A stretch of 64,000 bases of DNA. Source: JAAFHB01 sp963677935. GTDB lineage: Bacteria > Bacteroidota > Bacteroidia > Bacteroidales > Prolixibacteraceae. The notes below the pieces were generated by a model. It had not been told where the DNA came from and did no database searches. It saw nothing but the letters and a program-made list of their open reading frames with translations. Position 1 is the first letter of the stretch. Each line of letters starts with the position of its first letter. The translations under genes and the position numbers were made by a program. The stretch covers positions 3,596,001 to 3,660,000 of the forward strand of contig CAXXEH010000003.1 of the NCBI GenBank assembly GCA_963677935.2, read 5' to 3'. Shown piece after piece: positions 43,401 to 52,677 of this stretch.

Positions 43401-43616
43401 AATTCAAAACCACCGCTCTACCTGAAAATGGTCCGGCACGGCAACAGTTTCAGTGGTTACATCAGCCTGGACGGTAAAAACTGGATCATTGAAAGGCATA
43501 CCGCAGATATTCCGGGAGTTGCTGAGTCCATCGACCTTGGTCTGGCCGCAGGCGGTCCCGATAAACGGCAATATACTGTTGAGTTTTCGGATTGGAAAAT
43601 TGAAGTGGCAAAATAA
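40491..43616 (+). CDS. Large right-handed beta-helix (GH141-like) secreted protein
   Basis: I chose the ATG at 40491 (1041 residues); the frame opens at a TTG 16 codons earlier. A polar, basic stretch (1-32) precedes a hydrophobic segment (33-52) ending LSQ, an unusually long signal or anchor. The mature protein opens with DFYVSTKGDDHWSGTLPEPN, typical of beta-helix carbohydrate-active proteins annotated as GH141-like. The helix spans about 70-650. Two beta-sandwich modules and a C-terminal laminin-G/DUF1349-like module (around DFYHAEDSYAAIYL and SGYISLDGKNWI) follow. It is a full-length paralogue of the minus-strand protein at the right edge of the island. The substrate is unknown. Confidence 0.8.
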   Translation: MTPGFYSNNASSSKKKNRRDYFQSKTSTSVGNLLRLCGVVLAMGLLNFEALSQTSVLQRDGKLLQGDQWQPFSYPSKADFYVSTKGDDHWSGTLPEPNANHTDGPFQTIRQAQKAVRELKAKTFFPKDPPVEKRWIGSPHPLGRGKDILVYIREGHYSLRHRIVFEPADGGERVETNLPTGAFEYHKLKDHFVTYAAYPGEKPVISGEVPVTGWKKTGKIWSARFDADSVAMLVADGKKQVLARTPNVGYFTPPAISKTTGELNFKKGDLKSWKEMEGNRIIMLLRWHTGINTITKVDEKSGIATLKTPQEGIVIVPPRYYVENVKALLDAPGEWFFDKKLKEICYIPADGISDPNQVATGVPVISQLLEVRGKMGQPVRNLRIYGLTFEGAIIGQNIAAVHYDGVDGVTGIAEKEPPSNSAISFEFAHACEFVDGGVRSCQGTGILIKKGCYQTRILKSRFETLDNGGVYAQGAGNPGDGREIIRETTTSYNRFYDCGGVSILAANTLMTTISHNYVTKTRGRYGIDVGGWSNQEEAIDGGYRVEYNHLDDVQRDADDSGAIKTAGMTFNSIIRRNLIHDVRAGFFNDNVAFWFDNMSLGWTSEENIYYNLEQGEWKLCAALAEDNIYRNNFKIEAPVNGPEIIIDGEPDFKESHLKIESASKSESGTIMAGSVIRLSADVFNAGSTGAAPVEIYLDGKVYDKKLFPVIKNNSRKIDFEIRVYEQGDHQLAIGSTPYQTVKIEGEKPSVVFEDFKLSGDRIIHGEKIKATAIARNLNSTSQKMNVHLLLDQSKVENQAFELEGNESKAVSFEIAPPAGNHQLRIENSAEKNLTVFESVTLDLSKMEIRQYCSVKAKPYEIGADAKANKFKITAGGSDFYHAEDSYAAIYLKGIKGDFVATVKITGFGDRTHEWFRSGLFVRNDMAQSFDVQPGSKGSFLVFGTPGRAGVEYDEFANGCMHKASSQNLPENSKPPLYLKMVRHGNSFSGYISLDGKNWIIERHTADIPGVAESIDLGLAAGGPDKRQYTVEFSDWKIEVAK

Positions 43617-43660
43617 TAGCTGATCCTAAAGGTATTTCAAAAATTAACGACTCTTAAATT

Positions 43661-45499
43661 ATGAAAACAGCAAACCTTTTCCTGGTCCTTGTTGCACTTC
43701 TAATAAATTTAGGGTGCACTACAAAAACACAACCACCATCTGATGATATCTGGAGCCTTGCCAAGGCACGAAAATCAGATTTGAGTCTTGGGGTCTACAT
43801 TACGGCGCAGAATGTCGACCAGATGTTTACTACAGAAGCCGGGCGACGCGAGGCGATATCCCTTTTGAAATGTAATGGGATAACCACTGTTTACCTCGAG
43901 GTTCACCGTTGTGGGTTGGTGATATCCCCCGAGGTTCTCAAAAATGCCGTAGCTTTGTTAAAAAGTAACGGCATCGAAGTGGTCGGGGGAATTGCAACTT
44001 TACCTGGCGGAGATATCGGAGTACCCCAGAAAGGGCCCCTTACCTGGTTAAACTGGCAAAACCCAAAATCGCAAAATGACATGCGAAAAATAATGGAGGA
44101 TGCCGCCCCAATCTTCGATACATTTATTATTGATGACTTCTTCTGTACCTCCGATACCAGTGATGAATCGAAATTGGCGAAAGGAAACCGAAGCTGGTCA
44201 GATTACCGACGTGCACTCCTTACAGAAGTTGCTCAATCGGTGATGATTAAACCTGCCAAGGCAAAGAATCCATCCCTTAAAATCATTATCAAATACCCCC
44301 AATGGTACGACCGTTTTCATCTTTTCGGATACGATCTCTCCACCGAACCAGCGCTGTTTGACGGAGTTTGGGTTGGAACTGAAACTCGTGGGCAGTACAC
44401 CCAGCGGTACGGATTTGTTCAGCCTTACGAAGGATTTGTCAATTACCGTTGGATATCCACACTTTCCGGTGATAAAATCAGGGGCGCATGGTTCGATCAT
44501 GGCGACTGCACAGATGTCGACTTTATCGAACAGGCTTATCAATCAACACTTTCAGGCGCCAATCAATTTGTTATCTTCAGCTTCGACGTTTTTGTGGCTG
44601 GCCATCCCGGACATCACCAGCTACGGCAGGATTTCGAGAAACTGGCTGACCTGGCTAAAGTGGTTGCCAAAAATCCGGTTAAGGGGGCAACGGGATATAA
44701 ACCTGTCAACAGCGATGCCGGAGGCGATCTTTACCTCATGGATTATATCGGAATGTTTGGAATCTCCTTTGTCCCTGATTCTAAATATCCTGAGAAAAGC
44801 GAAGTGATCCTTCTTCCTACACAGGCTGCAGCTGATCGGGATATTCTGCCAAAAGTTTTAAAATCAGTCGATAAAGGGGCCAAAATAATTATGACTACTG
44901 GCTTCCTGGCTAACGCGAAAGAGGGGGAGAAACTGGCTCAGCTTGCAGGGATTAAATGGCCACTCACCTTGCAACAATCCACCTCCGAAACTGTGATCGC
45001 CGAGAACAAACCGCTCAAACTTAAATTTCCATTGAGCATGGATTATCAGATTATTACCAATGGCGCAAATGTATTGCTTCAGACGACAGCAACTCAACCG
45101 TTCATGACTCAGAACAAATCCATTTATGTAATTAATCCCCATACATTTTCACAAAAGGATTTTGATGCTGTGGGCGAGGTTTTGCTTTGTCCCCGGCAAA
45201 TCGGGTTACTTGAGCTTCCAAAACCGTGGATCAATACGATTCGTTCCGCTTTTCATTCCAAAGCGGAACCCGTACTTGATGCCCCATCAAGAGTCTCCAT
45301 GCAGCAACTTGCCGATCAAAGTTTTGTGATCCACAATTATAACCAGGAAAAGACAGCAGTCGATATTCAGCTAAAAGAGGGTGGTAGTTATATTGATGAA
45401 TTTACCGGGAACGCAATCCCTTTGAACGGCAAAGAGATCCGTTTGGAAATGGCGCCGAGATCACGCATTTGGGTGAAGGAGAAAAAAATGAAAGAATGA
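43661..45499 (+). CDS. Lipoprotein with TIM-barrel-like hydrolase fold, unassigned
   Basis: The 612 residues carry a lipoprotein signal (NLGC, Cys19). The N-terminal part (about 40-330) reads like a TIM barrel, with strand-end acidic residues in TVYLEVHRCG, FIIDDFF and FDGVWVGTETRG. A Rossmann-like segment follows (about 380-470: EVILLPTQAAADRDILPKVL, KIIMTTGFL), similar to the trimerisation domain of GH42 enzymes. A small C-terminal beta domain closes it. This layout suggests a glycoside hydrolase without a family I can name. It follows the beta-helix gene by 44 bases, so the two are probably co-transcribed. Confidence 0.6.
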   Translation: MKTANLFLVLVALLINLGCTTKTQPPSDDIWSLAKARKSDLSLGVYITAQNVDQMFTTEAGRREAISLLKCNGITTVYLEVHRCGLVISPEVLKNAVALLKSNGIEVVGGIATLPGGDIGVPQKGPLTWLNWQNPKSQNDMRKIMEDAAPIFDTFIIDDFFCTSDTSDESKLAKGNRSWSDYRRALLTEVAQSVMIKPAKAKNPSLKIIIKYPQWYDRFHLFGYDLSTEPALFDGVWVGTETRGQYTQRYGFVQPYEGFVNYRWISTLSGDKIRGAWFDHGDCTDVDFIEQAYQSTLSGANQFVIFSFDVFVAGHPGHHQLRQDFEKLADLAKVVAKNPVKGATGYKPVNSDAGGDLYLMDYIGMFGISFVPDSKYPEKSEVILLPTQAAADRDILPKVLKSVDKGAKIIMTTGFLANAKEGEKLAQLAGIKWPLTLQQSTSETVIAENKPLKLKFPLSMDYQIITNGANVLLQTTATQPFMTQNKSIYVINPHTFSQKDFDAVGEVLLCPRQIGLLELPKPWINTIRSAFHSKAEPVLDAPSRVSMQQLADQSFVIHNYNQEKTAVDIQLKEGGSYIDEFTGNAIPLNGKEIRLEMAPRSRIWVKEKKMKE

Positions 45500-45553
45500 A
45501 ATAGCCATGATAAGAATATCACCAACCGAAATGAATCTTTCACCATGGCTATT
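45500..45553. repeat. 10-bp inverted repeat just after the stop codon
   Basis: AATAGCCATG (45500-45509) and CATGGCTATT (45544-45553) are perfect inverted copies, 34 bases apart, starting immediately after the TGA of the lipoprotein gene. The long loop makes a simple terminator doubtful. It may instead mark the edge of inserted repeat DNA. Confidence 0.4.
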
Positions 45554-45665
45554 AGCTTCGCTGATCTTCGATTCCATTTGGCCGTTAAAAATAAATTATA
45601 TTCAGATGAAATTTCATAATAGTATGTAATGGCTAAAATATAATGTCGTATTTTATTTCTAATGA

Positions 45666-45821
45666 GATTGCTTCGTCACTCCTGACGTCGCTCCTCGCAA
45701 TGACAAAGTTGTTTTTTAAGAGTGGGGATAGGTGAGAGTTGGAGGCGGAGCCTCCAACTCTCACCTATCCCCACTTGACAAGTCTAAAACAGTCATTGCG
45801 AGGAGGTACGACGAAGCAATC
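45666..45821. repeat. Nested inverted-repeat element (MITE/REP-like)
   Basis: An outer pair of imperfect inverted copies (45666-45704 and 45792-45821) shares GATTGCTTCGTC at one end and CTCCTCGCAATGAC at the other. Inside lies a perfect 26-bp inverted repeat (45721-45746 and 45750-45775) with a 3-base GGA loop. The 392-base gap between genes holds no reading frame of note. The outer sequence resembles short intergenic repeats that I recall from many unrelated bacteria. No transposase is present, so any mobility would be in trans. Confidence 0.7.
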
Positions 45822-45890
45822 TTTACCTTAACATTTTTCTCATTTCTTAGTTCCTATTTTTAAATTAAAACAACTAACAATTAAAATTGT

Positions 45891-47243
45891 ATGACCAATT
45901 TATCACGCAGATCATTTATCACCAGATCAGCAGTTGTTGCGGCCGGAGCTGCATTATTGCCCGGACTAACAGGTTGCAAACCGGGAAAAGTAAATATTGC
46001 CTTTATCGGAGTCGGCGGACGTGCCCAGGACCATTGGCCTGATGTTATGACTGAAAATGTAGTTGCCCTGTGCGATGTGAACGATGTTGCCGCGGCAGAA
46101 GGATTCAAGACCTTCCCCAATGCCAAAAGATTCAAGGATTTCAGGGTGATGTTCGATAAGATGGCGAATGACATCGATGCAGTGATTGTTGCCACCCCCG
46201 ATCATGTTCACTTTCCGGCAGCAATGGCCGCGATGCAATTGGGAAAACATGTGTACGTCGAAAAACCGCTTGCTCATAATATCTGGCAAATCCGCACGTT
46301 ACGTAAAGCGGCAAAACATTACAACGTGATCAACGCCATGGGTATTCAGGGTCACGCCACGATGGGGATCCGTTATGTAAAGGAGTGGTATGAGGCAGGC
46401 ATTTTAGGTGAAGTGAAAGAGGTGATCGCATGGTTTGAAGGGCCACAATTCGATCCTAAAGGGTACTTTACCAAACCCGACAGTTACCCCCCGAAAGAAG
46501 AACCGATTCCGGCAACCCTGGATTGGGACGTATGGGTAGGACCTGCGGCAAAAAGATCGTACAGCCCGATGTACCTCCCGCGCTTCTGGAGAAGCTGGTA
46601 TGACTTTGGAAATGGAGGGCTCGGCGACTGGGGATGCCATACACTCGACGCTCCTAACTGGGCGCTCGATCTGGGATTGCCGTTATCCGTTGATCCGATC
46701 CTTAGAACACCCTCGGGTGAAGGTTTTGTATCGGATCAATCGGTTTTAAAATTTGAATTTGCTGCCCGTGGAAAAAAGCCTGCGGTAACATTAACCTGGA
46801 TGGACGGAGGTCAGAAACCTGAAAATCGTCCCGAATGGGGATTGAAGGAAGTGCCAGGACGGGGAATGATCATGGTCGGGGAAAAGATGTCGCTTCTGAC
46901 AGGTGGAAGACCTGCAAATCCAAAACTGCTGATTCCTGATGCAGATTGGGATCATTTCACGAAGAACCTGCCAAAAGAGACGATTCCACGTGTCGAAGGT
47001 GGTCCGGTCGTCGAGTGGATAAGGGCCATTAAAGGTACCGGACCTCTGCCCGGCGCTAACTTTGAATATTCAGCCCCCTTAAGCGAGTTGAACGCTGTTG
47101 GAATTCTGGCACAACGGCTCAATACCAGGATTGATTATGATGCTGTAAATATGAAAGTTACCAATCATCCCGAATTTGATAAATACATCAAGGAACCTGT
47201 TCGTGAAGGGTGGTCGTATGGCGAAGATCTTTGGAAAAGCTAA
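45891..47243 (+). CDS. Tat-exported Gfo/Idh/MocA family oxidoreductase (lipoprotein)
   Basis: The 450 residues begin with a twin-arginine signal (SRRSFI) that ends in a lipobox (LTGC, Cys29), so the enzyme is exported folded with its cofactor. The nucleotide fold follows: AFIGVGGRAQDHW, VVALCDVND, and the family motif EKPLAHN with Lys125. The C-terminal half is the alpha/beta oxidoreductase domain, with FGNGGLGDWGCHTLDAPNW. Exported members of this family in Bacteroidota accompany glycan-degrading genes and probably act on sugars or sugar derivatives. It opens a plus-strand run that continues to about 60.8 kb. Confidence 0.88.
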   Translation: MTNLSRRSFITRSAVVAAGAALLPGLTGCKPGKVNIAFIGVGGRAQDHWPDVMTENVVALCDVNDVAAAEGFKTFPNAKRFKDFRVMFDKMANDIDAVIVATPDHVHFPAAMAAMQLGKHVYVEKPLAHNIWQIRTLRKAAKHYNVINAMGIQGHATMGIRYVKEWYEAGILGEVKEVIAWFEGPQFDPKGYFTKPDSYPPKEEPIPATLDWDVWVGPAAKRSYSPMYLPRFWRSWYDFGNGGLGDWGCHTLDAPNWALDLGLPLSVDPILRTPSGEGFVSDQSVLKFEFAARGKKPAVTLTWMDGGQKPENRPEWGLKEVPGRGMIMVGEKMSLLTGGRPANPKLLIPDADWDHFTKNLPKETIPRVEGGPVVEWIRAIKGTGPLPGANFEYSAPLSELNAVGILAQRLNTRIDYDAVNMKVTNHPEFDKYIKEPVREGWSYGEDLWKS

Positions 47244-47364
47244 ATATATATTTAATTAAAAAACAAAATGAAACGAACATGTTGCCAGACATCACCCAAG
47301 GGAATGATAATAGTTTTCTGCACCATGGAGTTCCATACTGCCATTAATAACAAATTATTATAGT

Positions 47365-48612
47365 ATGAAATTTCTGTCCCTTGTATTCAGTTTTCTAATT
47401 GCCTTCAGTTTCTCCTCTAAAGGAGTCAACCTGACTGCAAATGTATCTTCCGTTGACATAACTCCTCCACTTTCAATGAAGTATACGCTAGGTGGTTATG
47501 GCGAGCGGATGAATAAACCGGCAGAAGGAATTCATGATCACATTTGGGCAAAGGCGTTGACGATGAAAAAGGGTGACCGTAAATATGTATTGATTACCCT
47601 TGATATTCTGGGACTTCCGCAAAACGTTAAAAGTGATCTTGTTAAACGGGTTTCAGGTTTAGGATGGAGCATGGAAAATATAATGCTCCTGCCCAGCCAT
47701 TCACATGGGAGTCTCGAGATGGCAGCATTGAACAGCAAAAACATCCTGAATAATCCCAACCTTGGAATCTTTCAGCCTGAACTGCTGGCATTTCTGCTCG
47801 ATAAACTGGAAAGCCTGATCAAGGAGGCCGACCGAAACTATCAACCGGTCAAAATTGGCACAGGATGCGCCATGCTTGAAGGTCTAAACCGCAACCGGCG
47901 AAAAGATCCGGATGTGGATAAGGAGCTGACTGTTACCAGGATTGACCTGGTCAACAGGAAGCCGCTTGCAGTTCTTGTTAACTGGACAGCCCATCCCACC
48001 TTTTTAGGGGGAACAGATATGCTGGTTTCAGCTGAATGGCCAGGGTATCTTCAAAGTGAACTTCAGCGTCTGATCGGGAAAGGAGTAACAGCCATGTATT
48101 TTAATGGCGCAGAAGGTGATCAGTCCACAATTCTGAACAGTCCAAAGAAGGGATATGAAAAGATTGAAATCTACGGAAAAATAATCGCTGCAAAAGCGTA
48201 TGATCTTTATCGTACTATAAAAACGGAAAAGTTTAAAACATTTGATTACATTTATCGTACGATCATCCTACCCGAACATGTTGCCCACCCTTCGTTTATG
48301 AAAACGGGTGGTGAGGAATACGGATTAAATGAGAAGACGGTAAAAATTGTGATGGACGTGCTGGCCCCAAAAGAGGTTGGTTTAAGTGCTGTAAGAATCG
48401 GAGATCTGTTGATAGCCGGAGTGCCCGGTGAAATGACTGCTGGGCTAGGTTTGAATATCAAGAAAACAGTTGCCGAGGCCGGGATAAAACATGTTGTGAT
48501 AGGAGGACTTGCCAGCGAATGGATCAGCTATATTCTTAGCAGTGACCAATACATTCATGGAGAGGGATATGAATCGAGTGAAGCTTTTACGGACCCGATC
48601 TGGGTGAATTAA
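47365..48612 (+). CDS. Secreted neutral-ceramidase-like (PF04734) protein
   Basis: The 415 residues start with a signal peptide (about 1-18). Landmarks of the neutral/alkaline non-lysosomal ceramidase N-terminal domain are present: VDITPPLS, LGGYGERM, PSHSHG (metal ligands), NWTAHPTFLG and NGAEGDQS. The usual C-terminal domain of true ceramidase is absent, as in many Bacteroidota homologues near glycan genes. Those may hydrolyse amides or esters of sugars rather than ceramide. It lies about 120 bases after the oxidoreductase gene. Confidence 0.8.
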   Translation: MKFLSLVFSFLIAFSFSSKGVNLTANVSSVDITPPLSMKYTLGGYGERMNKPAEGIHDHIWAKALTMKKGDRKYVLITLDILGLPQNVKSDLVKRVSGLGWSMENIMLLPSHSHGSLEMAALNSKNILNNPNLGIFQPELLAFLLDKLESLIKEADRNYQPVKIGTGCAMLEGLNRNRRKDPDVDKELTVTRIDLVNRKPLAVLVNWTAHPTFLGGTDMLVSAEWPGYLQSELQRLIGKGVTAMYFNGAEGDQSTILNSPKKGYEKIEIYGKIIAAKAYDLYRTIKTEKFKTFDYIYRTIILPEHVAHPSFMKTGGEEYGLNEKTVKIVMDVLAPKEVGLSAVRIGDLLIAGVPGEMTAGLGLNIKKTVAEAGIKHVVIGGLASEWISYILSSDQYIHGEGYESSEAFTDPIWVN

Positions 48613-48696
48613 TTTCAAAGGAAGTGATTAAGACGGCACAATCCATGACGCTTTCAAAATAGAGAACAGGAAATTATTGACTAAAATCAAATCCAG

Positions 48697-50283
48697 ATGA
48701 TGACAGACAGACGTGACTTTCTGAAAATATCAGCTTTATTAGGTTCAGGTACCTTGGCTGGATTTTCACCCGCAATTACCTCCAGGAGTGGAAAGTGCAG
48801 AAGCTTTAGTCTTTGCACAAACACGGAAACACTGAATAAAAATCCCGATTTTTTCGACCTGATCGTCAGTAGCGGGGTTACGGATGTTTGGCTACCCCTC
48901 TTTCTTAACGGATACTGGCCCTATCCAATGGAGGAAATTCTGCGCTGGAAAGATAAGTTTGAGCAAAAAGGAATAGAAGTTCAAATTGCCTCAGTTCCTT
49001 TAGGTCACCCCGGAAATTCTTTGGGTGGCGCCCCCGATTTCGAGAGTACCCCTAAAAACTGGCCCCGGGGTGTGGATATCGATGGGAACAAATATTCAGG
49101 ATCATCCGTACATCCTCTAATAACGGATGAGAATATCTCAGTGATTCAGAAGGTCAGTAAGTCGGGCTTTAAAAAACTATTCCTCGATGATGATTTCAGA
49201 TTAGCCCGGACTCCGGGAAAGATTGGGGGATGTTTCTGTGATGATCACCACCGTGAATTTCTTGGGAAGTACGGGTACGGAGAAAAAGAGTGGACAGCGC
49301 TCAAACAAAATATTAAAGAACGAAAACTCACTCCGGTGTTGAAAAACTGGATTGACTTTAATTGTGATATACTCACCAGCTCGTTTAATGCACAACAGGC
49401 GGCAGCACCCGATGTCCAGCTTGGCATTATGGTGATGTACCTTGGTTCTGAAAAAGCGGGGATCAGGTTAAGCGATTACAAGGGAAAACTGCTAAGAGTA
49501 GGAGAACTAATGTTTGACGACCGTTCAATCGCTCCTGTGAAGGGGAAAACGGATGAACTTTTCAGCGCCCTTTTTCACCGCAGATATGTCACACCGGAGC
49601 TGGCCTACAGCGAAACGACAGCGTATCCGGCAGATAAATTGTCGGCAAAGAATATGGCAGCAAAATTCCATATTACGACCATTGCCGATATCAGGAACAC
49701 CGCGATGATGAGCGGACTGGAACCTTTTCCGTTTACCCACTGGAGCACCCTTACCCCCGCAATGAAAAAGGCAGCATCCATGCATAAAAAGGTCGCAGGT
49801 CAGCAACTGTGCGGTCCCTTTAAGCACTACTGGGGAGAAGGGAGCCGCATGGTCGGTGATGATAATCCCAACAGCCTTTTTTTAGCAAGCGGTATTCCGT
49901 TTGAGGTGACCGATACACCTGCAGCTGACGGGTGGACTTTCCTTTCCGATTTTGATTTGAATGATGTTATTTCAGGCAAACTTGAATCAAAAGGGACCAA
50001 ATTTGTTTATAGTACATCCTCCGATCAGAAACTGAATGGGGCGCGATTCATACCTCAAAATCTGAACGAACTTTTTGCACTGAAACATGAAATCATTCCT
50101 CAACTCAGGGGGATTCCCTACGTTGCAGAAGATAAACCAGTGGTGTGTACCTGGTATCCGAAAATTAAGACCGTCTTGCTTTGGAACCTGTCTGAAAACA
50201 AAGAGACGATTACCGTTAAACTGGATGACAAAAACTATTCTGTCGAGATAGCGGGATTAGATGCAGAACTTGTTCGGTTGTAG
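48697..50283 (+). CDS. Tat-exported protein with TIM-barrel-like fold, function unknown
   Basis: The 528 residues start with a twin-arginine signal (DRRDFLK, then a Gly/Ala-rich helix). The mature protein shows alternating helix and strand segments with acidic strand ends, such as TDVWLPLFLNGYW, KKLFLDDDF and FCDDHH, which suggests a glycoside-hydrolase-type TIM barrel. A short beta domain ends it (TVLLWNLSENKETITV). I recognise no named family. It sits between the ceramidase-like gene and two alpha-glucuronidase-like genes, all on one strand with short gaps. Confidence 0.55.
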   Translation: MMTDRRDFLKISALLGSGTLAGFSPAITSRSGKCRSFSLCTNTETLNKNPDFFDLIVSSGVTDVWLPLFLNGYWPYPMEEILRWKDKFEQKGIEVQIASVPLGHPGNSLGGAPDFESTPKNWPRGVDIDGNKYSGSSVHPLITDENISVIQKVSKSGFKKLFLDDDFRLARTPGKIGGCFCDDHHREFLGKYGYGEKEWTALKQNIKERKLTPVLKNWIDFNCDILTSSFNAQQAAAPDVQLGIMVMYLGSEKAGIRLSDYKGKLLRVGELMFDDRSIAPVKGKTDELFSALFHRRYVTPELAYSETTAYPADKLSAKNMAAKFHITTIADIRNTAMMSGLEPFPFTHWSTLTPAMKKAASMHKKVAGQQLCGPFKHYWGEGSRMVGDDNPNSLFLASGIPFEVTDTPAADGWTFLSDFDLNDVISGKLESKGTKFVYSTSSDQKLNGARFIPQNLNELFALKHEIIPQLRGIPYVAEDKPVVCTWYPKIKTVLLWNLSENKETITVKLDDKNYSVEIAGLDAELVRL

Positions 50284-50310
50284 TATTATTACATTCAGTA
50301 AATCAATGCA

Positions 50311-52653
50311 ATGAATATAAAATATCGTGTTGATAAAATCTTCCTGATCACCCTGCAGATCGTTTTTTCAGGCGTAATATCTGCCCAGACACTCGATTTA
50401 AGCAAGGCTTCAATTCTCACCGACGTGAAAAATGTTTCTGTTGTCAGGAAAACGGCTATCCGTGTTTTGCGTGAAGAGGTGGCTCAACGAACCTCCATTC
50501 AGCTTCCGCTTGAATCAAAATGGGGCAAAGGAGTTGTGATTGCATTGGCCACACGAAATGAGGCAACGATTAACGAAGTGCTGGTTCCAAAGCGGACCGG
50601 TGATAACCTGCCCGAATCGAAGAGTGAAGGGTACCGCCTGTACTATGAAAAAAAGGAGGGGAAAGAGGTGATCTGGATAATCGGTGCTGACGAGAGAGGG
50701 GTGTTATTCGGGGTTGGGAAATTGCTCCGGACCGCCAACATGACTAAAAATAAATTCTATCTGGAGCAATCCCTCGATTTTGCCAGCTCACCCATGCAAT
50801 CCATTCGTGGCCATCAGTTAGGTTATCGAAATACCAACAACACGTTGGATGCATGGGATGTCAAAAAATACGAACAATACATCAGGGATCTTGTCATTTT
50901 CGGTACCAATGCTATCGAAACTATCCCTTTGAATGATGGCGACAAGAGCCCGCTCATGCCTGTTCCTCCGGCTGAAATGAACATTCATATCAGTGAAATC
51001 TGCGCCGCTTATGGTATTGAAAACTGGATCTGGACCCCGGCTACCTGCGATTTAAAAGTTAAAGAGCTACGTGAAAAAGAGTTGGCGAAGAACGAAAAAA
51101 TCTATAAAGAGTTGCCCCAGCTGGATGACGTATTCTTTCCGGGAGGCGATCCGGGCGAGAACCATCCCAGGGAGGTGATGCCTTTCCTGAAAGAATTGCA
51201 TGACCGGCTGATAAAATATCATCCCGAAGCAGGGATATGGATCTCGCTCCAGGGGTTCAGTGAAGAACAGATCGACTATTTTTATACCTATCTGGATGAA
51301 AACAAACCGGACTGGCTCAGAGGCATTGTCTCGGGTCCGGGTAGTCCTTCCATCGCAGAAACCCGGTATCGTCTTCCTGCAAAGTACAAACATCGCCAAT
51401 ATCCTGATATTACACACAATGTGAGATGCGACTTTCCGGTTGTGAACTGGGACCAGGCTTATATGCTCACGATCGGGCGCGAAGGGATCAATCCCATGCC
51501 CAATTACTATGCTAAAATTCATGAAACATATGCACAGTTCACCGATGGTTTTATCTCCTACTCGGACGGCGTACATGACGATGTGAATAAAGTTATCTGG
51601 AGTATGCGCGGCTGGGATATCGAACAGGAACCGGTCGATATTATGACCGATTATTGCCGCTTCTTTTTTGGTGCTGAAGTAGCTAAAAAAGCGGCAAACG
51701 GAATAATGGCCCTCGAGCAAAACTGGGTTGGCCCCATCCGGAAAAACGGAGCTATAGAACCCACCTTCGATTTCTGGCAAAAACTGGAGAAAGCGAATCC
51801 ACAGCTTTCCGAAAACTGGAGATGGCAAATGCTTGTGCTACGCGCATATTACGATACCTACCAGCGCAGAAGGAAAATCTACGAGGAGGGGCTTGAAAAA
51901 GAGGCGAATAAAATACTTGCCAAAGCCAAAGAGATCGGAGCTGAAAAAGCGATGACTCAGGCACTGGAACTGGTTAACCAGGCAGACACTAAACCTCGAA
52001 ATCAGGATTTACATTCTAAAATAGTGAAGCTTTGCGATGATCTCTTTCACTCCATTGGTTATCAATCGGATGTTGAAAAATATCATGCATCCAATTCCCA
52101 GCGAAGTTGCATTCTGCAGTTTGTGAACTACCCGCTTAATAACCGATGGTGGCTCACCGACGAATTTAAGAAAATTAGTTCCATGGATAACGAAGAAAAA
52201 AAACTCGAACGACTTGAAGTTATCCGCAAATGGGAAAATCCGGGACCGGGGAGCTATTACGACAATGTATCCAACATCGAAACCGGGCCACGCGTACTGA
52301 CAACTTCTTATGATGCAACCGATGTAGCTTGGTGGAAAGGTGGTTACAGTCGTGAAAGGTTATCTTCCCAGCTTTTTCAGCCTCAGCCAACACTTGAATG
52401 CATCAACCTTGATCAAAACGGAAGATATAATATCAGGGTGTCAGGAAAAGGGGAAGCCCTTTTACGCGTTGATGGTATGAGACTCGATCCAATCGTTTAT
52501 GATAAAGCGATCGGGGGTTTTAAAGAGTTTGTCGTTCCCAAAAACCTTACCCAGGATGGAACTATAAAAGTCACCTTCGATCGGCCTGAGGAGTCACATA
52601 TCAGATGGAGCAATCAGTCACATGTTTCGGACGTGTGGCTGATCAAAAAATAA
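50311..52653 (+). CDS. Secreted GH67N/alpha-glucuronidase-like glycoside hydrolase, paralogue 1
   Basis: The 780 residues begin with a signal peptide (ending near ISAQT). The first 150 residues are an alpha/beta domain like the N-terminal domain of GH67 and GH20 enzymes (DLSKASILTD, IWIIGADERGVLFGVGKLL). A TIM-barrel part follows (about 160-480), with SIRGHQLGYR, VFFPGGDPGENHP and GFISYSDGVHDDVNK. A long helical region and a small C-terminal beta domain follow. It is most often described as an alpha-glucuronidase-family protein. The next gene, 24 bases downstream, encodes a close paralogue of equal length. Activity is not established. Confidence 0.73.
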   Translation: MNIKYRVDKIFLITLQIVFSGVISAQTLDLSKASILTDVKNVSVVRKTAIRVLREEVAQRTSIQLPLESKWGKGVVIALATRNEATINEVLVPKRTGDNLPESKSEGYRLYYEKKEGKEVIWIIGADERGVLFGVGKLLRTANMTKNKFYLEQSLDFASSPMQSIRGHQLGYRNTNNTLDAWDVKKYEQYIRDLVIFGTNAIETIPLNDGDKSPLMPVPPAEMNIHISEICAAYGIENWIWTPATCDLKVKELREKELAKNEKIYKELPQLDDVFFPGGDPGENHPREVMPFLKELHDRLIKYHPEAGIWISLQGFSEEQIDYFYTYLDENKPDWLRGIVSGPGSPSIAETRYRLPAKYKHRQYPDITHNVRCDFPVVNWDQAYMLTIGREGINPMPNYYAKIHETYAQFTDGFISYSDGVHDDVNKVIWSMRGWDIEQEPVDIMTDYCRFFFGAEVAKKAANGIMALEQNWVGPIRKNGAIEPTFDFWQKLEKANPQLSENWRWQMLVLRAYYDTYQRRRKIYEEGLEKEANKILAKAKEIGAEKAMTQALELVNQADTKPRNQDLHSKIVKLCDDLFHSIGYQSDVEKYHASNSQRSCILQFVNYPLNNRWWLTDEFKKISSMDNEEKKLERLEVIRKWENPGPGSYYDNVSNIETGPRVLTTSYDATDVAWWKGGYSRERLSSQLFQPQPTLECINLDQNGRYNIRVSGKGEALLRVDGMRLDPIVYDKAIGGFKEFVVPKNLTQDGTIKVTFDRPEESHIRWSNQSHVSDVWLIKK

Positions 52654-52677
52654 CTCAGTAAATAGCAGCAAACTAAT

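Noticed and set aside
45666..45821. CRISPR array or attachment site
   Set aside because: The repeats are inverted and nested rather than regularly spaced direct repeats, and no cas or integrase gene is near.
47268..47363. 31-codon open frame between the oxidoreductase and ceramidase-like genes
   Set aside because: It starts with ATG and fills the gap, but shows no hydrophobic, Cys-binding or leader-like pattern that would support a real peptide.
51067..51828. 253-codon minus-strand open frame
   Set aside because: It lies fully inside the first alpha-glucuronidase-like gene on the other strand; no recognisable domain and no codon or start context of its own.
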